A DNA stretch of 61,664 nucleotides, from the NCBI GenBank assembly GCA_030622115.1, contig JAUXGN010000015.1, positions 1-61,664 on the forward strand, in the 5' to 3' direction. This document shows positions 35,645 to 44,734 of this stretch, piece after piece (position 1 is the stretch's first letter; each line of letters starts with the position of its first letter). The position numbers were made by a program, and so were the translations under genes. The notes beneath the pieces are model-generated. The model ran no database searches and was not told where the DNA came from. It worked only from the letters and a program-made list of their open reading frames with translations. This stretch comes from Candidatus Eiseniibacteriota bacterium. GTDB taxonomy: Bacteria; Joyebacterota; Joyebacteria; Joyebacterales; Joyebacteraceae.

Positions 35645-37020
35645 GCGGCGTCTCCCCGTTTGCGCTCTGAAGCGGTCATGCTCGCCGCGAGAGCGAAGAG
35701 CATCCACAGCAAGTAGTTACCCGACGCCTCTGTAGTAGGAAAGGTCTGTGCCTGAACGTAGAAGGCGACTCCCGCCGCAAGCACGGCAACGCGGGGCCAG
35801 CCCGGACGGCCCCGCGATCGAACCATGCCCAGGAAGAATATCACGCAGAGCGCCCCATACAAGAGAATCCCAGGCACACCGAGAGCCATGCCTCTCTGCA
35901 GGAAGTAGTTCTCTGCACCGAAGGCCACAACGTGAGCTCTGGTTACCTGGTAGTCGTGCTCGAGTGCCCTCCTGATGCCACCCCATCCAACTCCGACAAA
36001 CGGATGGGCACGCATGACAGCGAGTGCCTGTGAGTAGGTGACAAGCCGAGCAACTCCCGTGGTCGCCTCACCCTTGAAGACCCGCTCCGCCTTGTTCAGA
36101 AAGGCCGCCGGGGCAAAAGCAGTCAGGAGAACGAAGAACAGGAGCAGAAGCACGATCGTGCGCCGTCCCCATCCGATGACAAGAGCAGTCACGACTCCAG
36201 CGGTCATCCCAATCAGTCCGCCAATCGAGTAAGTGAAGAGATTGCAGTACACCGCTGCGATGGCCAGAAGGGCGACGAAAACGCGGAGTCCTCGCGAAAG
36301 CCTGTGCGCCAGAAGGCCGATCGCGATCGCCACACTGACAGACAGGTAGTGCGAGAACAAGAGCGTCATCTTAAATGTCGAGAACACCCGGAGGTTGCGC
36401 TCTCCGTGGAAGCCGTAGGCTATGAGTCTGTTCCCCCAGTCCGGCAGATCGGCCCCGAACGGAAGCAACGCTTGGTAGAAGCCGTAGACAATTGCCGGGA
36501 CGAGCCCGACGAGGACAGCGAGAAGAGTCCGGGTTGCCTGCCGGCCGTCGCGCACAACGGTCGTCGCTACGACGAACACCGCGATCTGCCCGATGATCCG
36601 GTATATGGATGCGACACCCCAGAAGAAATGGGACGCGGTGAATAGCCCCGCGATACTCAACAGAACAATCGCAGCCGCGATATGGAGGGTGCGACGTTCG
36701 CGCCACATGTCTCTGAAGCCCCCTCGTCGAACGGAGGCTACCACAAGCCACAAGAGAAGTACGTCACTGGCGCACAGTGAGACCGTTCCATGGAAGTCGA
36801 AAGAGAGAGGCTCCCGCAGCGGGATTGAGGCAACGAACACATACCACAGTGCTTCAAGGGGACCGAACTGCCGTGAAAGCGCCACACCAGCGACGACCGC
36901 AACAACACCAATGGCAGTAGGTAGTGGGGCGGCGTTCACGGCGAGGGCCAGGAGCCCAAGAACCCCAGCGAGGAGAATCCAGACGCCGGCCGACTTCCCC
37001 ACTGACAGAGGTTCCGTCAC
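35641..37020 (-). CDS. O-antigen ligase/polymerase-like membrane protein (Wzy/WaaL)
   Basis: Polytopic protein of 459 residues with about twelve hydrophobic helices and a larger extracytoplasmic loop near residues 310 to 390. That loop contains RLVTYSQALAVMRAHPFVGV and GWGGIRRALEHDY, the pattern of the Wzy_C domain of polymerases and ligases (R, H and G-x-G positions). It would join repeat units or ligate them to lipid A core in the periplasmic leaflet. Position between a GT4 and a Wzx flippase favours the polymerase role. The start is GTG at 37020 with GGAGG six bases before it, overlapping the flippase stop by four bases. Confidence 0.85.
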   Translation of the reverse strand: MTEPLSVGKSAGVWILLAGVLGLLALAVNAAPLPTAIGVVAVVAGVALSRQFGPLEALWYVFVASIPLREPLSFDFHGTVSLCASDVLLLWLVVASVRRGGFRDMWRERRTLHIAAAIVLLSIAGLFTASHFFWGVASIYRIIGQIAVFVVATTVVRDGRQATRTLLAVLVGLVPAIVYGFYQALLPFGADLPDWGNRLIAYGFHGERNLRVFSTFKMTLLFSHYLSVSVAIAIGLLAHRLSRGLRVFVALLAIAAVYCNLFTYSIGGLIGMTAGVVTALVIGWGRRTIVLLLLFFVLLTAFAPAAFLNKAERVFKGEATTGVARLVTYSQALAVMRAHPFVGVGWGGIRRALEHDYQVTRAHVVAFGAENYFLQRGMALGVPGILLYGALCVIFFLGMVRSRGRPGWPRVAVLAAGVAFYVQAQTFPTTEASGNYLLWMLFALAASMTASERKRGDAA

Positions 37021-38486
37021 GACTTGCCTCCATCACCGGATACGCGCCCCGGCAACCCGGAGCGAAAGCGCAACCGACGCAGCTCACCGCGGAGTTCCGG
37101 ATCAAGCACCACCCAGATGCTCGCGAACGCGGAGCCCAGCAGAACCGCTGCACCGATAACGGCAATGATCCCGCTCCCCCTGGAGAGAACGTGTGCAAGC
37201 CCCCAGGCGGGCGCCAGCACGATCACCGTGGTCACGACGGGCGCCCTGAGTGCCCTAAACATGTCACTCCGTCCGATTCCCAAGATCGACGCAGCGGCCG
37301 GCCAGCCGACGGCGAGAGCGGCGGCGGCGGCTACCGTCATCACGCAGGCCACGCCCGCAACACCCCATCGACCGGCAACCGGATAGAGCCCCACGACTGC
37401 CACCGCAAGTTGCACTCCGCAGATCGTCCGAAAGACGTGCGGTCGTCCGGTCCCGATCAGAAGATCCCCGACAAGAGCCGAGAGAGCGCGAAACAGAGCG
37501 AAGACGCCAAGCAGAGCGAGCGGCACAACTGCCGCCTCCCACTTGCTTGCGTAGAGTGCGGTGAGAAGCGGACGCCCGAGGAAAGCAAGGCCCACAGCAT
37601 ACAGAAGCCCGGCTCCGGCCATGCACGACGTTGCCCGGAGGAAGAGGGTTCGCTGCGCGACCCTGTCTTCACGAAGTGAGCTGTACGTGGGAAAGAGCAC
37701 CGTATTGAGGATTCTGACCAAGAGCGTCGCCGGGATATTCGCGATCGCATAGGCGAAGACGTAGATCCCGAGCGAGTGCGTACCGAGCAATCGGCTCAGG
37801 GTCAGCCTGTCGGCGTTTCGAAAGGCAAAGATAAGCGCGCTGCCACCGATGACGGTCCACCCGAACGCAAGGTTCTGCCTCGCGAGTCCTGCATTGAAGC
37901 GCAGGCGAGGCTTCCACGGGGATACGATCCAATAAGAGACGGTTTCGAGAAACACGGATGCGATCTCGCCGCCGAGCAGCGCCCAAGCTCCGGCGCCACG
38001 AAACGCAAGGAAGAGAGAGACCACCAGATAGGCCAGAGAACCTGCGAGTGCCGGAACGAGCTTCTGCCTGAAATCGAGAGCCTTCTCGAACAGTCGAAAT
38101 GGGACCATGCGGAAGGCGTGAAGCAGGACGATGATCAACCCCACCCGGAAGAGATCCGTCATCGCCTCTTCGCCATAGAAGCGGCCGATCTGGGGTGCCA
38201 CCAACCAGGCAACAACGATCAGCACGGTACCGATCGCTACTGACAGCAGGAACGACGTGTCAGCGGCTTCGCCCGTCTCGTCCTGTTTGTAGACAAGAGC
38301 GTGCCCGATGCCCAGTCCCTGAAGCAGAGCCAGTCCGTCCAGGATGATGAAGACCGCGAAGAACAGGCCGAAATCGCTCGGCGTGAGGAGACCGCCCAGC
38401 ACGAACAGCGCAACGTAGCGGACGGAACGAACCGCAAACATCGCGCCACCGACCCATGCTACACCCTTGAGCACGGTTCTCTTCAT
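37017..38486 (-). CDS. Wzx-type polysaccharide flippase
   Basis: MOP-superfamily exporter, 489 residues, with about fourteen predicted membrane helices. The N-terminus 'VLKGVAWVGGAMFAVRSVRY' with 'LLTPSDFGLFFAVFIILDGLALLQGLGIGHALV' is typical of the WzxC/RfbX group. The basic loop 'RLFEKALDFRQKLVPAL' is a frequent landmark. It would flip undecaprenyl-linked repeat units to the periplasm. It is coupled by four-base overlaps to wzy downstream and wzz upstream. Confidence 0.88.
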   Translation of the reverse strand: MKRTVLKGVAWVGGAMFAVRSVRYVALFVLGGLLTPSDFGLFFAVFIILDGLALLQGLGIGHALVYKQDETGEAADTSFLLSVAIGTVLIVVAWLVAPQIGRFYGEEAMTDLFRVGLIIVLLHAFRMVPFRLFEKALDFRQKLVPALAGSLAYLVVSLFLAFRGAGAWALLGGEIASVFLETVSYWIVSPWKPRLRFNAGLARQNLAFGWTVIGGSALIFAFRNADRLTLSRLLGTHSLGIYVFAYAIANIPATLLVRILNTVLFPTYSSLREDRVAQRTLFLRATSCMAGAGLLYAVGLAFLGRPLLTALYASKWEAAVVPLALLGVFALFRALSALVGDLLIGTGRPHVFRTICGVQLAVAVVGLYPVAGRWGVAGVACVMTVAAAAALAVGWPAAASILGIGRSDMFRALRAPVVTTVIVLAPAWGLAHVLSRGSGIIAVIGAAVLLGSAFASIWVVLDPELRGELRRLRFRSGLPGRVSGDGGKS

Positions 38487-39730
38487 AGGGATTCCGGCGA
38501 GAGATCAGTCCCTTCCGCAGCGTCCTTTCGTCCCCAGCTCGCGAGCGGCTTCAGCAACCGAAGGAGGATCCGGGATTCTCTGGAGTCAGTGATCGTGGTG
38601 GGTGACTCCGTGTCCTCTGCGAAATCAAGGAAGGATTCGGCCGCAAGCGTCATTCCAAGCGAGGCAGCAAGTGCGAGAAGAGTAGTGAGGATACAGACAA
38701 TGCTCCTGCGCGGGCGGGTCTTCTTGATGGGAGGAACGGCCTCATCAAGAACCATCACGACCTGGAGGTCCCTGGACTCCTGAATCCGCGCGTCCTCGAG
38801 CTGCGCCCGCAGGAACTCGTAGACCTTCTCGTGAACCATGACTTCACGCGAGAGATCCGCGTACTGGAACACAAGTGACGGTATCTCGTCCACTGGGAGA
38901 AAGACCCCGCTCGGCGGGCTCGAATCCCCATCCATGGAGCCTCCTCGCAACTCTTCAAGCGCCTGCCCGATTGCGCTCAATCTCGTTTCAATCTCACGTA
39001 GCCTCGGCTGGCTGGGCAACGAAAACGTCTCCAAAACACGTTTTTCGATCTCGAGCTTGCCGCGTTCCGATTCCAGCTCCGCCACGACCTCGACGGTGAC
39101 GCGCGTCTGCGCAGATAGCTCGATAGCACCGTTGGCCTTTTGGAATGCACGGAGCTCTTCGGCCGATTCATCGAGACGGACCCTCACATCGACAATCGCA
39201 CTCTCAATGAACTCCCGCGTCCGGCCGGCGTTCCGAACGCTCACACGGCGACTGTGCTCGTCTAGATACTCCGCAAACGCGTTGGCCATGTTTGCGGCCC
39301 GCTTCGGGTCTCGGTCCTCTACCCAGATCTCTATGAGTCCCTCGGCTGTCGTGTTGAAGCGAATGTGATCCCACAGGTCCTCAATGGCGTGTCCTCTTGT
39401 CTCGGCGCCGTACACCGACACAAGATCGAACCTGTCGACGATCTTGCCCCTAAGAAGCCGGCTTTTCAGGATGCCGATGCTCAGATCGGTAGCCGGCGTC
39501 GTGGAGAGGAGCCCGGAGCCGCCGAAATCCATGCCGATCTTTGTGAACATACCGAGCAGACTGCCGCGGGACTCTCCCTCTTCCGGCGGCATGATCAGGC
39601 TACTGGCCCCGTACCAGTTGGGGAGCAGAAGACTGACGATCACGGAGACTATGGCCGCCGTCCCCGTCACACGGTAGATGAAACGTCTCCAAGAAAAGAG
39701 GACACCTATTGCGCTCGCGTTCTTCCGCAT
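38483..39730 (-). CDS. Wzz-type chain-length determinant
   Basis: Polysaccharide co-polymerase of 415 residues. Two membrane helices bracket a long periplasmic coiled-coil region: the first near residues 20 to 40 (AAIVSVIVSLLLP) and the second near 345 to 370 (SIVCILTTLLALAASLGMTLAAE). The Pro-rich 'VMVLDEAVPPIKKTRPRR' precedes helix 2, as in the Wzz family. There is no cytoplasmic tyrosine-kinase domain, so any BY-kinase is separate or absent. It probably sets chain length with the neighbouring Wzy. A GGAG site precedes the ATG. Confidence 0.9.
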   Translation of the reverse strand: MRKNASAIGVLFSWRRFIYRVTGTAAIVSVIVSLLLPNWYGASSLIMPPEEGESRGSLLGMFTKIGMDFGGSGLLSTTPATDLSIGILKSRLLRGKIVDRFDLVSVYGAETRGHAIEDLWDHIRFNTTAEGLIEIWVEDRDPKRAANMANAFAEYLDEHSRRVSVRNAGRTREFIESAIVDVRVRLDESAEELRAFQKANGAIELSAQTRVTVEVVAELESERGKLEIEKRVLETFSLPSQPRLREIETRLSAIGQALEELRGGSMDGDSSPPSGVFLPVDEIPSLVFQYADLSREVMVHEKVYEFLRAQLEDARIQESRDLQVVMVLDEAVPPIKKTRPRRSIVCILTTLLALAASLGMTLAAESFLDFAEDTESPTTITDSRESRILLRLLKPLASWGRKDAAEGTDLSPESL

Positions 39731-39782
39731 CAGACTCCATTCCCACCGTTGTCAGGTCTGCCGGCGAACCGGGAAACATCGG

Positions 39783-41375
39783 CTAGTTGGTCGACGCCTG
39801 ATTCACCAGGAGATAGACGGTCGCGAGCGACGCAATGAACTGAACGACCTCTCTCACCGTCACCCACCAATCGCCCTCGGTTCCCTCGGGCACCCATATC
39901 TCATCCCCTGCCATGATCACTCCGGCGCGACGCGCCGTGAGACGCTGACCGGTAGAGCGTCTGAAAACCTTGATATTGCCTTTCTTGGCGCCGTCCGCGA
40001 ACCCTCCGGCCTCGTGGATGTAGTGACCGTATCGCTGCCCCGGTGTGTACTCTACCGATCCGGGGTTCACGACCTGTCCAGAGACCCCGACGCGGTTGCT
40101 CACGCGAGGAATCACAATGCGATCACCATTCATGAGCGTAACGTCCTCAGACGTATCGCCGGACAAAGCCGCTTCGAAGTCGACGACGACAGCGCATGGT
40201 TGCTCTCGAAGCCTCGTCTTGAAGTAGGCGTACTCAGTCGGGGTCATATCGCCGACGGGGGTCTTTGCCAGACGATCGAATTCAAGGTCTGCAGCGCTCG
40301 CGGGGCGGACGCGGGTCAGTGTTGCATCGTGAAGAGATGCCCGCTCGGTGGGCCCGCCGGCCCGACGGATGATGTCCGAAAGCGTGTCAGTACCCTCGTT
40401 GATCCCGTATGCACCCGGTCGCCGCACCTCACCGTCCACGCGTACCTGTCTCACAAGATTCCAATCCTGCCGATACATCACGTACAACTGGTCACCGTCA
40501 CCGACCGGCCAGGATGCACCCACGTCAGTCCTGACATCCAGCAGCCTCGAGCGCGTCGTGCGCCCATCCACAAAGGTCCTCAGCTCGACCGTGTCTCGCA
40601 CGGCTCCGGACGAGAAGCCACCGGCCAGTTCTATGAGCGAGTCAACTGTCTCGCCATCGACGCATTCGTACCGCCCCTGTCGCCCAACAGCGCCGAACAC
40701 GTGTGCGAAGCGTGACGCGTACGGAACCAGGATCACGTCTCCATCGAGTATCGGGGGATCAAGACCGGCGTCTCCCGTGTTCCGTACCTTCGTCAGATCG
40801 ACGATCTCGACCTTGCCGCTGCGGCGCGTGATCGTGATGTTCCGCTTGCTCGCCCTGGGTTCGAAGCCGCCGGCCATCGCAATCAGCGTACTGGCCGGAT
40901 CCAACGCATTCCCGATGTAGCTCCCCGGGGTCTTGACGGCGCCGAGCACACTGATCCGCATTCTCCTGAGATCTATCAGCACGACCGTGATTTCAACATC
41001 GTGATAGACGCGCTTCAGCTCAACCGCAAGCACATGCTTGGCCTGCAGCAAGGTCAAGCCCGAAACTGACGCTACAGCCACACCGGGGAGGACAAGAGTC
41101 CCCTCCGGCGTCACGGCTCCTTTGTGCGTAACAACGCTCTGCCCGGAGATCGTTATCGCGAAAACGTCACCCGGACCGACGACATAGGTCGCCGCATCCA
41201 CTGGACCGGCCAGCACTGACTCGGTCACGAGGGCGGCCGTTGTCACGAAATCGTATCCCTCACCCGCGCCGGGCTCACCCAAGACGACGCCAAACGGAGC
41301 AAGAAGCAGAAGCACTGCCGTGATGAAAATCGGCAGCAAAGACGTGCGATGTTCCCATGGAGAAGATGACTTCAT
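39783..41375 (-). CDS. Polysaccharide export protein with SLBB repeats (Wza-like)
   Basis: Periplasmic/outer-membrane export protein, 530 residues. A signal segment (about 12 to 32) is followed by the Poly_export domain ('YVVGPGDVFAITISGQ', 'GTLVLPGVAVASVSGL') and at least four SLBB units. Examples are 'RISVLGAVKTPGSYIGNA', 'HVFGAVGRQGRYECVDG', 'VRVDGEVRRPGAYGINEG' and 'GVSGQVVNPGSVEYTPG'. The C-terminal helix 'VREVVQFIASLATVYLLVN' resembles the amphipathic pore helix of Wza. No lipobox Cys is evident, unlike E. coli Wza. wzz follows after 52 bases. Confidence 0.92.
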   Translation of the reverse strand: MKSSSPWEHRTSLLPIFITAVLLLLAPFGVVLGEPGAGEGYDFVTTAALVTESVLAGPVDAATYVVGPGDVFAITISGQSVVTHKGAVTPEGTLVLPGVAVASVSGLTLLQAKHVLAVELKRVYHDVEITVVLIDLRRMRISVLGAVKTPGSYIGNALDPASTLIAMAGGFEPRASKRNITITRRSGKVEIVDLTKVRNTGDAGLDPPILDGDVILVPYASRFAHVFGAVGRQGRYECVDGETVDSLIELAGGFSSGAVRDTVELRTFVDGRTTRSRLLDVRTDVGASWPVGDGDQLYVMYRQDWNLVRQVRVDGEVRRPGAYGINEGTDTLSDIIRRAGGPTERASLHDATLTRVRPASAADLEFDRLAKTPVGDMTPTEYAYFKTRLREQPCAVVVDFEAALSGDTSEDVTLMNGDRIVIPRVSNRVGVSGQVVNPGSVEYTPGQRYGHYIHEAGGFADGAKKGNIKVFRRSTGQRLTARRAGVIMAGDEIWVPEGTEGDWWVTVREVVQFIASLATVYLLVNQASTN

Positions 41376-41503
41376 GGTCTTCCTGTTCTCTGTGGACGCA
41401 CGCGAAGCACGCCCCGGGGCAGGTGAAGCCTTGACGCTTCGGACCGCGAACGCTCATTATCTGCCGCTGCCGGCGGAGGCGTCAAGCGCTTTCGGCGCCA
41501 CGA

Positions 41504-42001
41504 CTAGCCTTCCTCGAGACTCCAGTCGTACGGAACGGTCCCGTCATGTGGATCTACGCGGAACTCATCCGGCTCGTCATAGTTGTAGGACTTGGTCGGG
41601 CAGTTCACAAGAAACCCGGGCGCATCTCCGATGGCCTTCATTCCGTGGAGCACACCCGGAGGAATCGTGATGAGAATCGGGTTGAGTTCACCCATGAAAA
41701 ACTCGTTGATCTCACCTCGGGTCGGCGAATCCGGACGATCATCGTAGAGGACGACTTTCATCATCCCCTTCACGATCGTGAAGAAGTCCGTCTGCACCTT
41801 GTGGTAGTGCCAGCCCTTCACGACGCCCGGGTAGGCCACAGACAGGTAGACCTGACCGAACTCCTGGAAGATCTCGTCATCCGAACGGAGCATCTCCATC
41901 AGATAGCCGCGTTCGTCAGGGATGAGCCTCAGTTCCTTGACACTGACACCGTCAATCAGTCGCTTCGCTTTGATTCCCCTGGGCAGTATCGTTCCGGCCA
42001 T
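41504..42001 (-). CDS. RmlC-like cupin (dTDP-sugar 3,5-epimerase family)
   Basis: Cupin-fold protein of 165 residues related to dTDP-4-dehydrorhamnose 3,5-epimerase. Family features are LIPDERGYLMEMLRSDDEIF, the metal-free cupin segment 'VVKGWHYHKVQTDFFTIVKG', 'IPPGVLHGMKAIGDAPGFLV' and 'NCPTKSYNYDEPDEFRVDPHD'. The catalytic His of RGLHYQ corresponds to the His in KGWHYH. It probably acts on a nucleotide sugar for the adjacent locus. rmlA, B and D are not in the window. The start at 42001 has GAGGAGGAG directly upstream, and ugd precedes it by 16 bases. Confidence 0.87.
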   Translation of the reverse strand: MAGTILPRGIKAKRLIDGVSVKELRLIPDERGYLMEMLRSDDEIFQEFGQVYLSVAYPGVVKGWHYHKVQTDFFTIVKGMMKVVLYDDRPDSPTRGEINEFFMGELNPILITIPPGVLHGMKAIGDAPGFLVNCPTKSYNYDEPDEFRVDPHDGTVPYDWSLEEG

Positions 42002-42017
42002 CTTCTCCTCCTCGGAA

Positions 42018-43340
42018 TCACTGCTTCGCATGCTTGCCGCGGCCGACCCCAACATAGCTGAAGCCTGCTTTCTCGAACGTCTCAGGATCGTAGATATTCC
42101 TGCAATCGACTATCACCCGACCAGCCATCACCTCGCTGAGTCGGTCGGTGTCGAGCTGCCTGAACTCGTTCCACTCCGTCACAAGCACGACCACGTCGGC
42201 GCCCGTAGCAGCGTCATAGGCGTCCGACGTGAACTCCACGAACGACATGATGGCGCGTGCATTGTCCATTGCGACAGGATCGTAGCCTCGGACGACCGCG
42301 CCCTTCGCACTGAGACCCTCCGCGAGGACTATCGAGGCCGCATATCGCATGTCGTCGGTGTTCGGCTTGAATGACAGACCCAGGAGCGCCACGGTCTTGC
42401 CCGACACATCACCTCCGGCGGCTGCCAGGACCTTGTCGACCATCTGCTCCTTCTGAAACCTGTTGACCTCGACCGTCGCGTTCACAATGCGGCAATCCAC
42501 GCCGGCCGCAGCAGCGATCTTCGTCAGCGCCTTCGTGTCCTTCGGAAAACAGGACCCACCGTACCCGGCTCCGGCGTGAAGGAACTTCGGACCTATCCGC
42601 TTGTCCAGTCCCATCGCATACGCCACGGTCTGCACATCGGCGCCCACTTTGTCGCAGAGATTCGCAATCTCATTGATGAACGAGATCTTCGTCGCCAAGA
42701 AAGCGTTGGACGCATACTTGATGAGTTCGGCGCTCTCCGGCGTAGTCTCCACGATCGGCGTGCGGATCAGATACAGCGGAGCATAAATGCTCCTCAGGAT
42801 CTCTTTCGCCCGGTCGCTGTCCGCCCCTACGACGACTCTGTCCGGACGCATGAAGTCCCCGACCGCCGCCCCCTCACGGAGAAACTCTGGATTCGACACC
42901 ACGTCGAACTCGTACGGTTCGCTCTGGTTCTCCTCGATGATCCTGCGCACGCGGCGTGCCGTGCCGACAGGAACCGTGCTCTTCTGCACGATGACGCGAT
43001 AGCCGTCCATGTTGCGCCCGATGTCACGGGCGACCGCATCAACCTGGGTGAGGTCGACGGCGCCATCCTCCCCCTCGGGTGTGCCCACGGCACAGAAGAT
43101 GACATCGTTTTCTTTCACTGCGGCTGCAAAGTCCGTTGTGAAATCGAGCCGTCCCTCTTTCACGTTCCTCAGGACGACGTCGGAGAGTCCTGGTTCGTAG
43201 AACGGGATTTCACCGGTCTGAAGGCGCTTGATCTTCTCTTCGACCTGATCCACACAGGTGACGCGGTTTCCGAGATCCGCCAGCCCGGCGCCTCCGACAA
43301 GACCGACGTAGCCTGTTCCAATGATCGCTATTCTGTGCAT
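42018..43340 (-). CDS. ugd: UDP-glucose 6-dehydrogenase
   Basis: Oxidises UDP-glucose to UDP-glucuronate with two NAD, 440 residues. The N-terminal Rossmann motif IIGTGYVGLVGGAGLADLG is followed by 'GEIPFYEPGLSDVV', 'QKSTVPVGTARRV', 'SNPEFLREGAAVGDFMRPDR' and the catalytic-Cys segment GAGYGGSCFPKDTKAL near residue 255. 'LGLSFKPNTDDMRYAAS' marks the UDP-binding domain. It supplies uronic acid, or pentose after decarboxylation, to the polysaccharide locus. Its start overlaps the end of the WalJ-like hydrolase gene by 13 bases. Confidence 0.95.
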   Translation of the reverse strand: MHRIAIIGTGYVGLVGGAGLADLGNRVTCVDQVEEKIKRLQTGEIPFYEPGLSDVVLRNVKEGRLDFTTDFAAAVKENDVIFCAVGTPEGEDGAVDLTQVDAVARDIGRNMDGYRVIVQKSTVPVGTARRVRRIIEENQSEPYEFDVVSNPEFLREGAAVGDFMRPDRVVVGADSDRAKEILRSIYAPLYLIRTPIVETTPESAELIKYASNAFLATKISFINEIANLCDKVGADVQTVAYAMGLDKRIGPKFLHAGAGYGGSCFPKDTKALTKIAAAAGVDCRIVNATVEVNRFQKEQMVDKVLAAAGGDVSGKTVALLGLSFKPNTDDMRYAASIVLAEGLSAKGAVVRGYDPVAMDNARAIMSFVEFTSDAYDAATGADVVVLVTEWNEFRQLDTDRLSEVMAGRVIVDCRNIYDPETFEKAGFSYVGVGRGKHAKQ

Positions 43341-44182
43341 GTCGTCATCATTCCCTTCGCCCGAGCCCGTCTGACGCCGCCGCCCCGACTGCGCCCGTAC
43401 GCTCCGTTGCCCAGATCCACCGGGCCAAGTGTCTCTCCGCCGCCTGCAAGAAGTACGTGGACGTCGGATCTGCCTGCCTTTTCCAGAACACCCACGGCCG
43501 TCTCGAACGCAAGCCTGGGTGTGTTGTTATCACGGGAAAGATGCGCCAGTATCAGTACCGAGAGTGGCCCATCGACCAGCGCGGTGAGTTCTTCCGCCGC
43601 AGCCGTGTTAGAGAGATGACCCGTGTTGGCCATAATGCGCTGCTTGAGGCTCCAGGGATAGTCACCGTCCAGGAGCATCCGCTCGTCGTGATTGAACTCC
43701 AGAACCACGCAGTCCGCCTGAGACAGATGGCGGCGAACGTTTCTACCCACGGTTCCCAGATCGGTCACGACCGTCACCCGATGATCTCCGTCTGTGATCG
43801 TATACCCGACAGGGTCAACACAGTCGTGACTCACGCTGAATGCTGAGACAGTGAGATCACCGATCTTCTGCGACGTTCCGGATTCGATCACGACCGCATC
43901 AATGGTCCCCGCGACGCGGGTCTTGAGCGCCTCGTGAGTGCGCCGGGTGGCAAAGACCGGCAACCCAAAACGTCTTGCCACCGGCCCCAGCCCACTGATG
44001 TGGTCCGAGTGCTCGTGAGTCACAAGGACAGCGGATAGGTGTCCAACATCCACGCCGACTTCGTCAAGTGCACTCTCTACACGCTTGGCGGACATGCCCG
44101 CATCCACCAAGAGCGAGCCCGAGTCGGAAGAGACAACCAGTGAGTTGCCTGAGCTGCCGCTCGCCAACACAGAGACCTTCAT
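43328..44182 (-). CDS. Metallo-beta-lactamase-fold hydrolase, WalJ/YycJ-like
   Basis: MBL-fold hydrolase of about 284 residues. It starts MKVSVLASGSSGNSLVV, the diagnostic N-terminus of the WalJ (YycJ) group. The metal motif is THEHSDHISGLG, with later ligands in 'SVSHDCVDPVGY', 'LEFNHDERML' and 'ILAHLSRDNNTPRLAFETA'. WalJ proteins are putative 5' exonucleases in mismatch repair and cell-wall signalling. The C-terminal 30 residues are Gly/Arg-rich. The start at 44182 is preceded by AGGGGAG. It overlaps ugd by 13 bases although the roles differ. Confidence 0.88.
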   Translation of the reverse strand: MKVSVLASGSSGNSLVVSSDSGSLLVDAGMSAKRVESALDEVGVDVGHLSAVLVTHEHSDHISGLGPVARRFGLPVFATRRTHEALKTRVAGTIDAVVIESGTSQKIGDLTVSAFSVSHDCVDPVGYTITDGDHRVTVVTDLGTVGRNVRRHLSQADCVVLEFNHDERMLLDGDYPWSLKQRIMANTGHLSNTAAAEELTALVDGPLSVLILAHLSRDNNTPRLAFETAVGVLEKAGRSDVHVLLAGGGETLGPVDLGNGAYGRSRGGGVRRARAKGMMTTCTE

Positions 44183-44289
44183 CCACTCCCCTGTCATGGA
44201 TTCCGGCCCGGCGCTGCCGGACCGGCCAGTAACCCCACAGTCGCAGAGAGTACCGTGCCCCAAGGAACGGCTGAGCGCTGACTCCCGGC

Positions 44290-44556
44290 TCAGGTGGAGT
44301 GAATCTTGATGTACTGAGAGATCAGGCGTTCGAATCTGGTCTGGTAGATGAGATCGAACTTGTCCATCATGTCAGGGATGATCTCCTGGGCCTGACGACG
44401 AACACGCTGCGCGAGAACCGTGGCCTCCTGGCGGTCCAGCCTCCCCCCCATGATCTCCTCGCAGGCGCTGTCCACAAGCTCCCTCAACTGGGTCAGCTTG
44501 AGTTCTTCCGCTGCCAGCAGTCTTGCCATCTCGTCGTCATCGAAACGCTCGGTCAT
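44290..44556 (-). CDS. Small conserved-looking protein of unknown function
   Basis: An 88-residue cytoplasmic protein that I do not recognise. It is mostly alpha-helical by composition, acidic at the start (MTERFDDDEMARLLAAEE), and has a central helix 'DRQEATVLAQRVRRQAQEII' and a hydrophobic C-terminus (FERLISQYIK). The start at 44556 has GGGAG eight bases upstream, so translation is credible. It lies upstream of the WalJ-like gene, 107 bases away, and is divergent from the TPR membrane protein gene. No signal peptide, membrane helix or catalytic motif is seen. Confidence 0.6.
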   Translation of the reverse strand: MTERFDDDEMARLLAAEELKLTQLRELVDSACEEIMGGRLDRQEATVLAQRVRRQAQEIIPDMMDKFDLIYQTRFERLISQYIKIHST

Positions 44557-44695
44557 GGCCTCCGCTCCCTGTGATCCTCGATCCCCAATCCAGCCAAATC
44601 CATTGTAGGGCGAGCGCTCCGGCAGGTCAAGCTTTTCGGGCAGGTGCACGGAGGTGGAATCGTGGGTTCGACCTGCCGATCGATCCCCACGCGCC

Positions 44696-44724
44696 TTGAC
44701 AGCGCTATCTGTTGCAGCTTAGGC
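44696..44724 (+). promoter_or_regulatory. Candidate promoter of the membrane-TPR gene
   Basis: TTGACA (44696..44701) is a perfect -35, but the box 17 bases later, TTAGGC, is a poor -10. If it is used, transcription starts near 44731, which favours the GGAGGT-preceded ATG at 44780 as the true start. Confidence 0.35.
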
Positions 44725-44734
44725 TCAGGGAAGG

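Noticed and set aside
29977-43340. The polysaccharide locus as a horizontally acquired island
   Set aside because: No integrase, tRNA boundary or insertion sequence is present, and base composition looks like the flanks by eye. A composition scan would be needed to claim transfer.
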